Below, in pieces: positions 33,510 to 40,995 of a stretch of 64,000 bases of DNA. The position numbers and the translations under genes are program-made. A model generated the notes under the pieces. It made no database searches, was not told the DNA's origin, and saw only the letters and a program-made list of their open reading frames with translations. This DNA comes from a virus, in the IMG/VR virus record IMGVR_UViG_3300042507_005041, positions 1 through 64,000 of that record; one strand, written 5' to 3'. Numbering within the stretch: the first letter of the stretch is position 1; every line of letters starts with the position of its first letter.

Positions 33510-33791
33510 TTGATAACAGGTAATGGGGCAAATATAGGGCCACTAGCTTCATTACTTTTCCGTTAGCAATTCAACCGGCTTATTTCTGTGTTTTACCACG
33601 TTGTAAGTTTGAATTAGCTAGCTGTTATCAAATCAATTGGTGACACCGTCGCTATACGTCCCAGTAAGCGCCAGTGTCACCAAATCAATTTGACCAGTAG
33701 TAGTTACGGGGAATATAGGCCCACGTGCTATGTGTAACTATTAATATCGTTCCGAAATTCAAAATAGTAAATCGAACACGCTACTGATCAA
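33510..33791 (-). ncRNA. Three tandem structured RNA units, each closed by a ~10-bp stem
   Basis: A 312-base gene-free gap. Unit 33510-33631 is closed by TTGATAACAG/CTGTTATCAA; unit 33637-33683 by TTGGTGACAC/GTGTCACCAA; unit 33690-33791 by TTGACCAGTAG/CTACTGATCAA (one mismatch). The units are joined by five- to six-base ATCAA linkers. The first and third share GGGGnAATATAGGsCCAC near one end. Strand is assumed from the neighbouring genes. They are not tRNAs that I can fold. Confidence 0.55.
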
Positions 33792-33795
33792 AATC

Positions 33796-34266
33796 TTAGT
33801 GAATTCTAAATCCACCACAGTTCTCAAGAAAGACTTGAAATTCTTTCATAAGATTTAAATCCATATGGTAATGGGCTGCAAAAGATTTAACTTTTAAAGT
33901 TCCATCGCAGACATTACAGGTTTTAGTAAGAATGGTACCATCTAATTGATCCCAATCACGAGTACCTTGATTGTTGCAATAAGAACAATCTTCAAGAGGA
34001 ATAGAGTTTAGATGTTCATAGTATTGTTTGATATACTCTTCAATGGTTCCGTTTTCTAAATCTTTTTTTAAAAGTTTAGCTAAGGCAGTTGCGTCTCGAG
34101 AATTGAGACCAGAACCAGAGTTATCATGAGGAGATTCACACTTCTGACAAAGTGTAGGATGAAGCTGGTCTAGGCAGTCCCACAAAGGATGCCAATACCA
34201 AACATTAGAACGAAAGTATTCGCCTTGTTCGTTTTTGGGATTGTTACCATAAACGTCCATGCCCAT
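33796..34266 (-). CDS. Conserved phage protein with Cys motifs
   Basis: 156 residues. The start MGMDVYGNNPKNEQGEYFRS and NVWYWHPLWD are a pattern I know from many phage proteins of unknown function. It also has CQKCESP and CSYCNNQG ... CNVCDGT, DnaJ-like zinc knuckles. Confidence 0.65.
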   Translation of the reverse strand: MGMDVYGNNPKNEQGEYFRSNVWYWHPLWDCLDQLHPTLCQKCESPHDNSGSGLNSRDATALAKLLKKDLENGTIEEYIKQYYEHLNSIPLEDCSYCNNQGTRDWDQLDGTILTKTCNVCDGTLKVKSFAAHYHMDLNLMKEFQVFLENCGGFRIH

Positions 34267-34268
34267 AA

Positions 34269-34532
34269 TTAATCCTCCACAAGTTTAGTGTATACTTCAC
34301 CGTTTTCTTTTATTTTTGTATCTTCATATGGTGCTGCAATACGACGATAAAGTTCTAGTTTTGCGCACTCTAAAGCTCCAATAACTTCATTGATAGTAGA
34401 GTAAGACTTACCCTTTTTGTCAATAAAATGATTAATAAGAGTAGAGATATAATAGTTTAACTCGCCGGCATTGACTATAGCTTCAGGGCTAAGCAATATC
34501 TCGGGACGGAGTTCAGGTTTAATGTAGGGCAT
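34269..34532 (-). CDS. Conserved small phage protein
   Basis: 87 residues. MPYIKPELR ... AGELNYYISTL ... INEVIGALECAKLELYRRI with APYEDTKIKENGEVY is a widespread small phage/bacterial protein of unknown function. Two bases from each neighbour. Confidence 0.7.
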   Translation of the reverse strand: MPYIKPELRPEILLSPEAIVNAGELNYYISTLINHFIDKKGKSYSTINEVIGALECAKLELYRRIAAPYEDTKIKENGEVYTKLVED

Positions 34533-34533
34533 T

Positions 34534-34836
34534 TTAATCTTTCCAGTTTGAAATTATTTCATCAAAGTTTTCAATAAACTCTTCTTCATCTTCTTCAGTA
34601 AAAATCTGGTCCCAACATTGTGGATGAGTTCCAGATATCATTGATTCTCTAGTTGCAGAGTCAAGATGTGGAAATACATTTTGAATATAATTGTGATTTA
34701 CTTTCCAGCTATTGTATTGAGACTGAGTCATCATAAAAGTAATGCTGTCGCCACAATAAATGCAAGTGTTTGTATACGCATAATCAGCTAAAGTAGAATC
34801 ACCTGATACTCTAATAATAGTGGGAGGGTTATTCAT
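34534..34836 (-). CDS. Small zinc-finger-like protein
   Basis: 100 residues. TNTCIYCGDSITFM near the N-terminus and a later HPQCWD could form a Cys/His metal site; acidic C-terminus. Overlaps the membrane-protein gene by 8 bases. Confidence 0.55.
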   Translation of the reverse strand: MNNPPTIIRVSGDSTLADYAYTNTCIYCGDSITFMMTQSQYNSWKVNHNYIQNVFPHLDSATRESMISGTHPQCWDQIFTEEDEEEFIENFDEIISNWKD

Positions 34837-35002
34837 GGTCTTCCTTTTGATCTGAGTAATACCAATTGTTTGTAGAAGAATAAATAAATTTAGAGGCTAC
34901 ATAAAAAATTAATATAGCAAATATTGCAACAAACGTAGATTGAGTAAGAGCTATGTAAAGTAGATGAAGATATGAGAATAATATTTTAATAATATCTATC
35001 AT
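34829..35002 (-). CDS. Small membrane protein starting next to a tRNA
   Basis: 57 residues from ATG 35002; the open frame upstream runs through a tRNA and is not used. One or two transmembrane segments (STFVAIFAILIFYVASKFIY). Its ATG lies two bases after tRNA N73, and an AGAGGG inside the tRNA 3' half is correctly spaced as a ribosome site. Confidence 0.6.
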   Translation of the reverse strand: MIDIIKILFSYLHLLYIALTQSTFVAIFAILIFYVASKFIYSSTNNWYYSDQKEDHE

Positions 35003-35004
35003 AG

Positions 35005-35078
35005 TGGGCCCTCTGGGACTTGAACCCAGGACCAACGGATTATGAGTCCGGCGCTCTAACCAACTGAGCTAAGGGCCC
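35005..35078 (-). tRNA. tRNA with CAU anticodon (Ile2 or elongator Met)
   Basis: Acceptor GGGCCCT/AGGGCCC, D arm GCTC/GAGC, anticodon arm CGGA-CTCATAA-TCCG, T arm CTGGG-TTCAAGT-CCCAG. The CCTTAGCTCAG start and TTGGTC variable region resemble bacterial tRNA-Ile2 (lysidine, reads AUA) more than elongator Met, but the two cannot be separated with certainty by eye. Confidence 0.9.
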
Positions 35079-35224
35079 GAAGAACTGTTGTGATTACTTG
35101 TGTCTGGGTTCAAGTAAATTGGTATACTCACTTTGTGGACGGCTAGTCGTAAACGAATAGTTACCCGTAACAAAGGGGACAGTTAACTCCCAAAATTTAA
35201 GTGATTGCACATCACTACATGACA
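35079..35224. other. Gene-free stretch with small hairpins
   Basis: No credible ORF. Contains small inverted repeats (for example GTTAC/GTAAC and ACTTG/CAAGT) and, at its end, AAGTGATT/AATCACTT across the stop of the next gene, which could terminate transcription. Confidence 0.35.
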
Positions 35225-35368
35225 TTAATCACTTGAGACTGGAACCATTAAACTAAAAGTAGAAAAAGATATTTTATAGTTATTGATATATTTTTCTGTT
35301 GTTTTTTGTTCTTCCAATTCCCGATCTAATTGATCGAGATCATGTTGTTCAATTGAACCTGAGCACAT
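35225..35368 (-). CDS. Small coiled-coil protein
   Basis: 47 residues (MCSGSIEQHDLDQLDRELEE then EQKTTEKYINNYK). AAAAGGAAAA lies 8 bases upstream of ATG 35368, which overlaps the previous stop. It has one in-frame CGGG read here as Arg; a +1 reading would give a hydrophobic tail instead. Confidence 0.45.
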   Translation of the reverse strand: MCSGSIEQHDLDQLDRELEEQKTTEKYINNYKISFSTFSLMVPVSSD

Positions 35369-35568
35369 TATAGTTTTCCTTTTCCGGGAAGATATTCAGT
35401 AACATTTAATGAAGTGAACATAACAGTTGGTTGATCATACTTGTCGTACTGAGCGCCAATGTCTAGTAGTTCAAGCAATTCATCTTTTAATAATTTGGTA
35501 GCGAGCTTATCATCCTGGAATTCTCCAGGAATAGAAGCTTCGATTTCAACAATAAGTTTAACTTGCAT
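35368..35568 (-). CDS. Hypothetical protein
   Basis: 66 residues from ATG 35568 (MQVKLIVEIEASIPGEF), one base after the previous stop with GGAGG upstream. Ferredoxin-like alpha/beta pattern, no family recognised. Confidence 0.5.
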   Translation of the reverse strand: MQVKLIVEIEASIPGEFQDDKLATKLLKDELLELLDIGAQYDKYDQPTVMFTSLNVTEYLPGKGKL

Positions 35569-35569
35569 G

Positions 35570-35848
35570 TTAGGCTTCGCCTCCACGTTTTTTGTATTGA
35601 GTAAGTGCTTGTTCTAAAGTAGAACAGTAGTCACCATGTTCTGCAGCAAATCCTTCAGGACGAGCAATAATATCCCACACTACGTATGGGTGAAGCTCGC
35701 CTTCTTTGTGGCAGATGGAAACCCAGACTGCATAGGAATCATCTGGTATACGTTCAGCTTTTTTGGTAGAAGCAATAACCATACGGTTAGTAGTTCCAAC
35801 AATGTCACCAATACGAAGTTCATTAAGTAGGTTTAATTCATTGGTCAT
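35570..35848 (-). CDS. Hypothetical protein
   Basis: 92 residues: RIGDIVGTTNRMVIAS then AVWVSICHKEGELHPYVVWD, a small beta-barrel-like pattern. Overlaps both neighbours. No family recognised. Confidence 0.5.
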   Translation of the reverse strand: MTNELNLLNELRIGDIVGTTNRMVIASTKKAERIPDDSYAVWVSICHKEGELHPYVVWDIIARPEGFAAEHGDYCSTLEQALTQYKKRGGEA

Positions 35849-35966
35849 AGATTTTTCTTTCTTGATGAACTCTACAAAAGAGACTAAAAGAAATAGCCCT
35901 ACGTAAACATTGAGTTTTTTTAGATGTTAAAGCAGAACATTTTCTTGGATTTATTTTTAATGTCAT
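35838..35966 (-). CDS. Small Cys/His protein starting next to tRNA-Lys
   Basis: 42 residues from ATG 35966. CSALTSKKTQCLRRAIS ... FCRVHQ is the Cys-Cys-Cys-His pattern of small zinc-binding phage proteins. The ATG lies two bases after tRNA-Lys N73, with GGAGGG inside the tRNA as a well-spaced ribosome site. Confidence 0.6.
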   Translation of the reverse strand: MTLKINPRKCSALTSKKTQCLRRAISFSLFCRVHQERKIYDQ

Positions 35967-35968
35967 AG

Positions 35969-36041
35969 TACGCCCTCCGGGGCTCGAACCCGGGACACAT
36001 GGATTAAAAGTCCACTGCTCTACCAACTGAGCTAAAGGCGC
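35969..36041 (-). tRNA. tRNA-Lys(UUU)
   Basis: Acceptor GCGCCTT/AGGGCGT (two wobble pairs), D arm GCTC/GAGC, anticodon arm GTGGA-CTTTTAA-TCCAT, T arm CCGGG-TTCGAGC-CCCGG. No encoded CCA. Confidence 0.9.
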
Positions 36042-36055
36042 TTGTTGGTATTAAT

Positions 36056-36139
36056 TTACAGGTACTTATCTTTTATAAAATAAAGAGAATAAGAAATAAT
36101 GAATACTAAAGAAAAAGTAATTAGTGCATTAATAAACAT
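36056..36139 (-). CDS. Tiny membrane peptide
   Basis: 27 residues, one transmembrane segment (MFINALITFSLVFIISYSLY) and a basic end. ATG overlaps the region of the previous stop. Found by eye in a gap; no other evidence. Confidence 0.35.
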   Translation of the reverse strand: MFINALITFSLVFIISYSLYFIKDKYL

Positions 36140-36140
36140 G

Positions 36141-36212
36141 TTAATCCATAATTTTTTCAAGAATCCAGATAACAGCAACGATAATAGTTAAGGTTACTAC
36201 TACTTCAATCAT
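36141..36212 (-). CDS. Tiny membrane peptide
   Basis: 23 residues: MIEVVVTLTIIVAVIWILEK plus three. CGAGGA is five bases upstream of the ATG, inside the end of the next gene (TGATG-type overlap). Single transmembrane segment. Confidence 0.45.
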   Translation of the reverse strand: MIEVVVTLTIIVAVIWILEKIMD

Positions 36213-36349
36213 TTAAGTCCTCGACGTTCTTGATTTGCTTTGCGAGCAGAATCAATTAGTTCTTTAATTTCTTTTTCTTCTTCACGAAGTGAAGCAAAAG
36301 TTAAGATACCCCATAGGGAACCAATTGCAATGATAACATAAAGTAGCAT
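36209..36349 (-). CDS. Small membrane protein with coiled-coil tail
   Basis: 46 residues: transmembrane MLLYVIIAIGSLWGILTF then a charged helix (LREEEKEIKELIDSARKAN). Coupled to the genes on both sides. Topology resembles a spanin or Rz-like subunit, but that is only a resemblance. Confidence 0.5.
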   Translation of the reverse strand: MLLYVIIAIGSLWGILTFASLREEEKEIKELIDSARKANQERRGLK

Positions 36350-36588
36350 TATAGATAAATCTCATCGTCTTTTTCATGCTGAGCTTTAAGCTTTGCAGCA
36401 GGGATAATTCGAGATTCTAATTGCTTTGAAGTTCTTTTAAAAGACTTACGCTTTTTAATTTTATAACCAGCATCATGAAGGTCTGTTACAATTTGTTCAG
36501 GAATACCATGCCAAATTGTAACACCACATCGAGTCAATGAGTGAGCAATGATATCAAGTTTATGCTTGGTGTGTAGTTTTAAATACAT
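36349..36588 (-). CDS. Hypothetical basic protein
   Basis: 79 residues, basic, with helix TDLHDAGYKIKKRKSFKRTS. One-base overlap with each neighbour. No family recognised. Confidence 0.5.
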   Translation of the reverse strand: MYLKLHTKHKLDIIAHSLTRCGVTIWHGIPEQIVTDLHDAGYKIKKRKSFKRTSKQLESRIIPAAKLKAQHEKDDEIYL

Positions 36589-36707
36589 TAGAAGTAATGC
36601 TCATTTCTATGTAGAGAATCGTAAACATTTTTATAAGATTTACGACGCTGCTTAGCAGCTTTTCTAAAACGATAACGAATAATTAAGTCTTGAATAAAAT
36701 TTATCAT
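36588..36707 (-). CDS. Small basic protein
   Basis: 39 residues from ATG 36707 (MINFIQDLIIRYRFRKAAKQ). The frame is open further upstream but that part lies inside the next gene. Amphipathic, basic. Confidence 0.4.
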   Translation of the reverse strand: MINFIQDLIIRYRFRKAAKQRRKSYKNVYDSLHRNEHYF

Positions 36708-36708
36708 T

Positions 36709-37020
36709 TTAAATAATCCAAGTGTTTGGATCTGATTTTGGATTGTGAATATAAAGAATATCGCAATCAATACTATAAGCATCAAACAACTTATTAGTCC
36801 AGTCGTTAGCTGATTCAATCGTGTGGAATGGACCCCAAGAAGTAGTGGTGTCTATACCACGGTATGTAACAATATAGGAAATAGTGTTATCATAACGCTT
36901 AGGAAACATTTCTTCATAGTATTGAATACTATTCATACCATAGTACCTAGAAGGTACATCTTCACGTATCATTTGCATGATTTGTTTTGGTATTTGTGCG
37001 GTTTTTTGTATGAGATTCAT
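36709..37020 (-). CDS. Hypothetical protein
   Basis: 103 residues from ATG 37020, two bases after the previous stop. IVTYRGIDTTTSWGPFHTIE then ANDWTNKLF; mixed alpha/beta. No family recognised. Confidence 0.5.
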   Translation of the reverse strand: MNLIQKTAQIPKQIMQMIREDVPSRYYGMNSIQYYEEMFPKRYDNTISYIVTYRGIDTTTSWGPFHTIESANDWTNKLFDAYSIDCDILYIHNPKSDPNTWII

Positions 37021-37021
37021 A

Positions 37022-37315
37022 TTAAAAATTAACCTTAATAACATTGTCAGGAATATCCTGAGATTTTGGATTGTATAACATAATTTTAGCTTTGGCTAAA
37101 GAATAGTTACTTTCGGAAAAAGTTTTAATGTCCTTTGTTGAAACATCTTCCCAGTAGTCGGATCTGTAAATAAAAAGAACACGACCATCAGGAAAGATAA
37201 AATCAAGACGATAGCCTGTATCAGAAGTAAAATATTCTAGTGCAGAAGAAATATTTTCAAAGTGATCATGAATTTGGCCATCATTAGACCGAGTGTAATA
37301 GGTAATATTAGTCAT
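37022..37315 (-). CDS. Hypothetical protein
   Basis: 97 residues from ATG 37315, overlapping the previous stop (TAATG). ITYYTRSNDGQIHDHFENIS and a strand LDFIFPDGRVLFIYRS. No family recognised. Confidence 0.5.
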   Translation of the reverse strand: MTNITYYTRSNDGQIHDHFENISSALEYFTSDTGYRLDFIFPDGRVLFIYRSDYWEDVSTKDIKTFSESNYSLAKAKIMLYNPKSQDIPDNVIKVNF

Positions 37316-37518
37316 TAGATATACTTCCATTGATCAATGCCTGGGATAAGGCCTAAAGTAGAGCCATCATCCCAATCTGCAAATACAGTTCCATTGGAAT
37401 CAATAGCTGTTACTTTTCCTTGAGAACCAGGAACAAGGTTAGTGTACTTGTCATTGCAAGATACAATTTCAATTCGTCTACCTAATAGGTGAGACATGTC
37501 ATATTTAGGTTTTTTCAT
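37315..37518 (-). CDS. KOW-like small protein (DUF4314-like)
   Basis: 67 residues: GRRIEIVSCNDKYTNLVPGS, QGKVTAIDSNGTVFADWDDG, then LGLIPGIDQW. This is the SH3-like barrel of DUF4314-type phage proteins. Function unknown. Confidence 0.65.
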   Translation of the reverse strand: MKKPKYDMSHLLGRRIEIVSCNDKYTNLVPGSQGKVTAIDSNGTVFADWDDGSTLGLIPGIDQWKYI

Positions 37519-37697
37519 AGCTTAAAAAATATATATTGATTAGGAGTAAGAAGATTAAAATGATTACACATAGGTTCAATTAATTGACAAACGTAATCAA
37601 CTAAAGGAGAATCGGTTGAAGATTCAAGAAGTTTATATAATTGTTTATATAATAATTTAAATTCTTCTTCTGATATTTGATATTTAGGTTTTGTCAT
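37515..37697 (-). CDS. Hypothetical protein starting next to tRNA-Asn
   Basis: 60 residues from ATG 37697, two bases after tRNA-Asn N73; the upstream open frame runs through the tRNA. EEEFKLLYKQLYKLLESS is helical. No family recognised. Confidence 0.5.
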   Translation of the reverse strand: MTKPKYQISEEEFKLLYKQLYKLLESSTDSPLVDYVCQLIEPMCNHFNLLTPNQYIFFKL

Positions 37698-37699
37698 AG

Positions 37700-37772
37700 C
37701 TCCCAGAGTAGGGCTCGAACCTACGACCAACGGATTAACAGTCCGTAGCTCTGCCAACTGAGCTATCTGGGA
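37700..37772 (-). tRNA. tRNA-Asn(GUU)
   Basis: Acceptor TCCCAGA/TCTGGGA, D arm GCTC/GAGC, anticodon arm CGGA-CTGTTAA-TCCG, T arm GTAGG-TTCGAGC-CCTAC. No encoded CCA. Confidence 0.9.
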
Positions 37773-37779
37773 ATAATAT

Positions 37780-38016
37780 TTACCAAGTAACGGCAAATAT
37801 AAACATAGTTGTAAGGACTAAAAATAAAACAAGAGTTTCATATCGGTATTGAACATACTTACGTCCAAGCTTAATACCTTTTCTATAGATATTATTAGTG
37901 TACTTATCGTGCCAATCAGCACCTGAGTAAGTGTGCCAATGATGATCTTCTATTTTATCAAAGTTCTTAACAGCGTAATCGAATCCAAATAAAAAAGATT
38001 TAATTTTAAGCTTCAT
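37780..38016 (-). CDS. Small membrane protein
   Basis: 78 residues; C-terminal transmembrane segment (YETLVLFLVLTTMFIFAVTW), basic N-terminus. Seven bases from tRNA-Asn. No family recognised. Confidence 0.55.
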   Translation of the reverse strand: MKLKIKSFLFGFDYAVKNFDKIEDHHWHTYSGADWHDKYTNNIYRKGIKLGRKYVQYRYETLVLFLVLTTMFIFAVTW

Positions 38017-38018
38017 AA

Positions 38019-38492
38019 TTAGCTAGCAAGATAGGCATTAAGATCTGGTTTATATTCATCACAGATGTATGTGATAGCGCCATAAATAATGGATGCAAAC
38101 AAAGCATTGTCAGAGTAACCAGTTGAGTTATCAGAAAGATAACTTACAATCCAAGGGATTGTTCTTCCTTGATTAAGAGCGTTACAAATGGTATCGCCAT
38201 ATTCAATAAGAGTGCCCTTGCTAATGGTGTTAGCTTGTCCAGAGTTATTGTATACGTGATCAAGGTATGCATCATACTTGTTAACTGAAGGAACAGGAGT
38301 AGGAGCAAAGGTTTGTGCTGGAACATCATTGTTCACAGAAGTTGATTGCTTGTCTCCAGGAGCAAGAATAACTGCAATCAATAATACAAATGCTGCAACA
38401 GCAAAAGCAATTGCATACTTTGGATTAATCGTGATGTTCTTCTTAGGTTCCTGTACAGGAGGTTGTGGTGGATTAAAGTTTTCGTCAGTCAT
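38019..38492 (-). CDS. Membrane-anchored protein with external helical domain
   Basis: 157 residues: Pro-rich start, transmembrane AIAFAVAAFVLLIAVILAPG, then an outside domain with YGDTICNALNQGRTIPWIVS, similar to DUF732-type secreted actinobacterial proteins (a Cys-containing helical repeat). Own promoter at 38528. Confidence 0.6.
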   Translation of the reverse strand: MTDENFNPPQPPVQEPKKNITINPKYAIAFAVAAFVLLIAVILAPGDKQSTSVNNDVPAQTFAPTPVPSVNKYDAYLDHVYNNSGQANTISKGTLIEYGDTICNALNQGRTIPWIVSYLSDNSTGYSDNALFASIIYGAITYICDEYKPDLNAYLAS

Positions 38493-38527
38493 ATAATTTC
38501 TTTCTAGTTAAAGTAATGTTGAATTGT

Positions 38528-38536
38528 ATTATACCA
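38528..38536 (-). promoter_or_regulatory. Extended -10 promoter (TGGTATAAT)
   Basis: Minus strand TGGTATAAT about 36 bases before ATG 38492 and directly after tRNA-Leu. No clear -35, since that position lies in the tRNA 3' end. Confidence 0.5.
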
Positions 38537-38543
38537 TAAAAAT

Positions 38544-38629
38544 TGGTACCCGAGACCGGACTTGAACCGGTAAGAGGTTGCCCTCCGGGGGGTTTAAGCC
38601 CCCTGCGTCTGCCATTCCGCCACTCGGGC
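38544..38629 (-). tRNA. tRNA-Leu(UAA)
   Basis: Acceptor GCCCGAG/CTCGGGT, anticodon arm with loop TTAAA (anticodon TAA) in GGGGGCTTAAACCCCC, long variable arm, T arm CCGGT-TTCAAGT-CCGGT-type; A73 and CCA encoded. Confidence 0.85.
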
Positions 38630-38634
38630 TAGAA

Positions 38635-38796
38635 TTATAATCGTCCTAAGATTTTATCTTTAAGACAATCTAAGCATAGCAGTTGATTAAGAATAACAGA
38701 CATATTAACATCTTTAGAAACAACTCCACAATGAGAACATTTCTTAGAGTTGTTGTAAGTGTGAGATGGATTAATATTAGTTTGTTTCTTTTTCAT
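38635..38796 (-). CDS. Small zinc-ribbon protein
   Basis: 53 residues: basic start MKKKQTNINPSHT, CSHCGVV and LCLDCLKDK give CxxC...CxxC. Starts inside the end of the 38777-39028 gene (20-base overlap) and ends just before tRNA-Leu. Confidence 0.55.
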   Translation of the reverse strand: MKKKQTNINPSHTYNNSKKCSHCGVVSKDVNMSVILNQLLCLDCLKDKILGRL

Positions 38797-39028
38797 AATT
38801 TAAAAATTGCTCTTCATTCATACCAGGGTTTATAAGAAACCTATGCATTAAAGCATAGTACTCGTCGACATGTTCAATGTCTTCCTTGGTGATGCGAGAT
38901 CCATTATAGTCAACATATGTGAGATTGCTCTCATCAAATACTGTGCCGATAAATGAAATAATTTCTCTAGTAATCTTTAAATTATTAAGGTCCTCAGGAG
39001 AGGATGTAATCATCATTGCTGTAGTCAT
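38777..39028 (-). CDS. Hypothetical protein
   Basis: 83 residues, acidic, helical with FDESNLTYVDYNGSRIT. AGGAT near the ATG. No family recognised. Confidence 0.5.
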   Translation of the reverse strand: MTTAMMITSSPEDLNNLKITREIISFIGTVFDESNLTYVDYNGSRITKEDIEHVDEYYALMHRFLINPGMNEEQFLNYEKETN

Positions 39029-39056
39029 CGCAATCCTTTCTAATTGTAGGGGATGA

Positions 39057-39380
39057 TTAAATATTATTATATATTGTAAAAATAGTGCGCATTAATTCTG
39101 GGGAAATGTTATTGTTTTGAGAATCAAAAATAAGACAATTTCCATAAAGAGTAGAATATTCGTAATCGTTAGAATAAGTTCTATATAAAAATGTAGCCGG
39201 TTTGTTAACCTTAGATTCAACAGAATAATCTAAATAAGATAAAACCATATTAAAATTATTTAACTTTATAGTGTAAACATTAGTGGTTCCAAATGAATAG
39301 TTTAATAAACTGTCATAATTGTCAGTTATAATATTAGGATATTCATTGTGGTTATACGAAATGTATAAAGATTGAATCAT
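39057..39380 (-). CDS. Hypothetical protein
   Basis: 107 residues, aromatic-rich beta pattern (YEYSTLYGNCLIFDSQNN). Overlaps the subtilase end by 4 bases. No family recognised. Confidence 0.5.
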   Translation of the reverse strand: MIQSLYISYNHNEYPNIITDNYDSLLNYSFGTTNVYTIKLNNFNMVLSYLDYSVESKVNKPATFLYRTYSNDYEYSTLYGNCLIFDSQNNNISPELMRTIFTIYNNI

Positions 39381-40960
39381 TTAGATTTCTTTTTGTTGTT
39401 CTTCTTTGGTGTATTTTTGTTAGTAATTAATTTACTTTTAGTTGATGGACTATCAGTAAAATTATTAAAACTTAAAGACAAAGATCTATTTCTAGGAGAT
39501 GTAAACATATTTCTAGTAGAAACTATAGATCCGTTGTGTCCGTGTGTATTCATTCTGCAGTGAGAAATGAGAGAGGGAGAAACACGGATGTTATAGCTGT
39601 TCCATCCATAACGTGAAGTTTTAGGAACGGTATATGTGTACATTGAAGAATCATTGCACACAATAGTATAGTGTGATATGCTAGCATATCCCTTATGTGG
39701 ATCTCTGTAATAAGCTTTAATAAAAGTTTTCCAAGATGCATCTAATTCATGAAGAATTGGAGCAAATACTTGACCATAAGATGGTGGAGTAGATGGAGAA
39801 GGAATAGTTGTTGTAGTAGATGTAGTAGATGTAGTTACTGGAATAGTTGTAGTTGTGGGAGGAATTACTGGTAAAGTAGGAATAGTTGTTGTGGTAGTTG
39901 ATGGAATAGTTGTTGTTGTTGTTGTTGTTGTAATTGGTGTGGGATTGGACGATGAAAACAAATGTCCAAAATGTAAATAAGGAAGAGAAATTGATGTATA
40001 AGAATCAACAGCTCTTTTAGTAGTAGAAGTAAAGTCTGATACGACTTTATCTACAGATTGTTTTCCAAACTTAGATCTATATACAGCAAAAGCTCCAGTA
40101 ACAAAAGGAGCAGCCATAGAAGTTCCAGAAGCTGTTGTGTACTTAGATGAAGTTGTGGAAGAAAGAATGGAATGACCAGGAGCTGCAATTGTTGTGTGCT
40201 TGTTAATGTTGGAAAAATTAGTAATAGCAGTGCTGTTAGTATACATAGCAGCAACAGAAACAGCTGATGAGATGCATGCAGGAGCACTCATCCCATGGGC
40301 ATAGCTATTACCCGAAGAGATGACTGTAGCAATTGAATTAGCCCTAAGGTCTTCAATTGCTTTTGTCATTGCAGGAATATAATCATCACATGTAGTTTTA
40401 TATGGAGTAGATCCGCCGAGCGACATGTTAATAGAGGTGATATTATATTGAGAAGAAATTGAGTTAACCCAATTTAAAGCTTTAATAATATCGCTGTCGT
40501 AAGCAGCACCAGTGGAATCAAAAACATTGATAGCAATAATTTTAGCTCCAGGTGCTACACCATTGTAAGATGAATTATATCCAGCTGCAATACCAGCAAC
40601 ATGAGTGCCATGCCAGTGAACAGGATTAGCAGCACCAGAACCAATTTGTTGATTTAAACCATTAGGACACTTTGGTGCGAAGCATGCTTCTAAAGCAACT
40701 CTTTGCTGAAAGAATGGATGATCTTTTTGAATACCAGTGTCAATAATTACAACGTAAGTTCCATCTCCGATAAATTTATCTTGATGAGGAAGATTAGCTG
40801 CAATAAAAGGAATTGCGGTTGAAAGACTAAACGTAAATTTTACAGGAGCGTTAGCAGGAGCTACGTCATAAGTAAAGGTTTCTGCTTTAATAGGGGACGC
40901 AATAAAGGCAGTTGTTAATAAAGTAAAAAGTAAACTATACCGTTTAAATTTGTATAACAT
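39377..40960 (-). CDS. Secreted subtilisin-like (S8) serine protease
   Basis: 527 residues. Signal peptide (basic start, LLFTLLTTAFIASPIKA). Catalytic Asp in VVIIDTGIQKDHPF, His in HGTHVAGIAAG, oxyanion Asn in SSGNSYAHG and Ser in SGTSMAAPFVTG. A Thr/Pro linker of about 60 residues (TTTTTIPS-type repeats) precedes a C-terminal domain of about 110 residues with WNSYNIRVSPSLISHC and a basic tail. Exported proteases are unusual in phages; it may act on the cell envelope or surface at lysis or superinfection. Wide subtilase spread makes host capture likely. Confidence 0.85.
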   Translation of the reverse strand: MLYKFKRYSLLFTLLTTAFIASPIKAETFTYDVAPANAPVKFTFSLSTAIPFIAANLPHQDKFIGDGTYVVIIDTGIQKDHPFFQQRVALEACFAPKCPNGLNQQIGSGAANPVHWHGTHVAGIAAGYNSSYNGVAPGAKIIAINVFDSTGAAYDSDIIKALNWVNSISSQYNITSINMSLGGSTPYKTTCDDYIPAMTKAIEDLRANSIATVISSGNSYAHGMSAPACISSAVSVAAMYTNSTAITNFSNINKHTTIAAPGHSILSSTTSSKYTTASGTSMAAPFVTGAFAVYRSKFGKQSVDKVVSDFTSTTKRAVDSYTSISLPYLHFGHLFSSSNPTPITTTTTTTTIPSTTTTTIPTLPVIPPTTTTIPVTTSTTSTTTTIPSPSTPPSYGQVFAPILHELDASWKTFIKAYYRDPHKGYASISHYTIVCNDSSMYTYTVPKTSRYGWNSYNIRVSPSLISHCRMNTHGHNGSIVSTRNMFTSPRNRSLSLSFNNFTDSPSTKSKLITNKNTPKKNNKKKSK

Positions 40961-40995
40961 TATTTCTCTATTCTATATATATCTATTTTTTGTAC

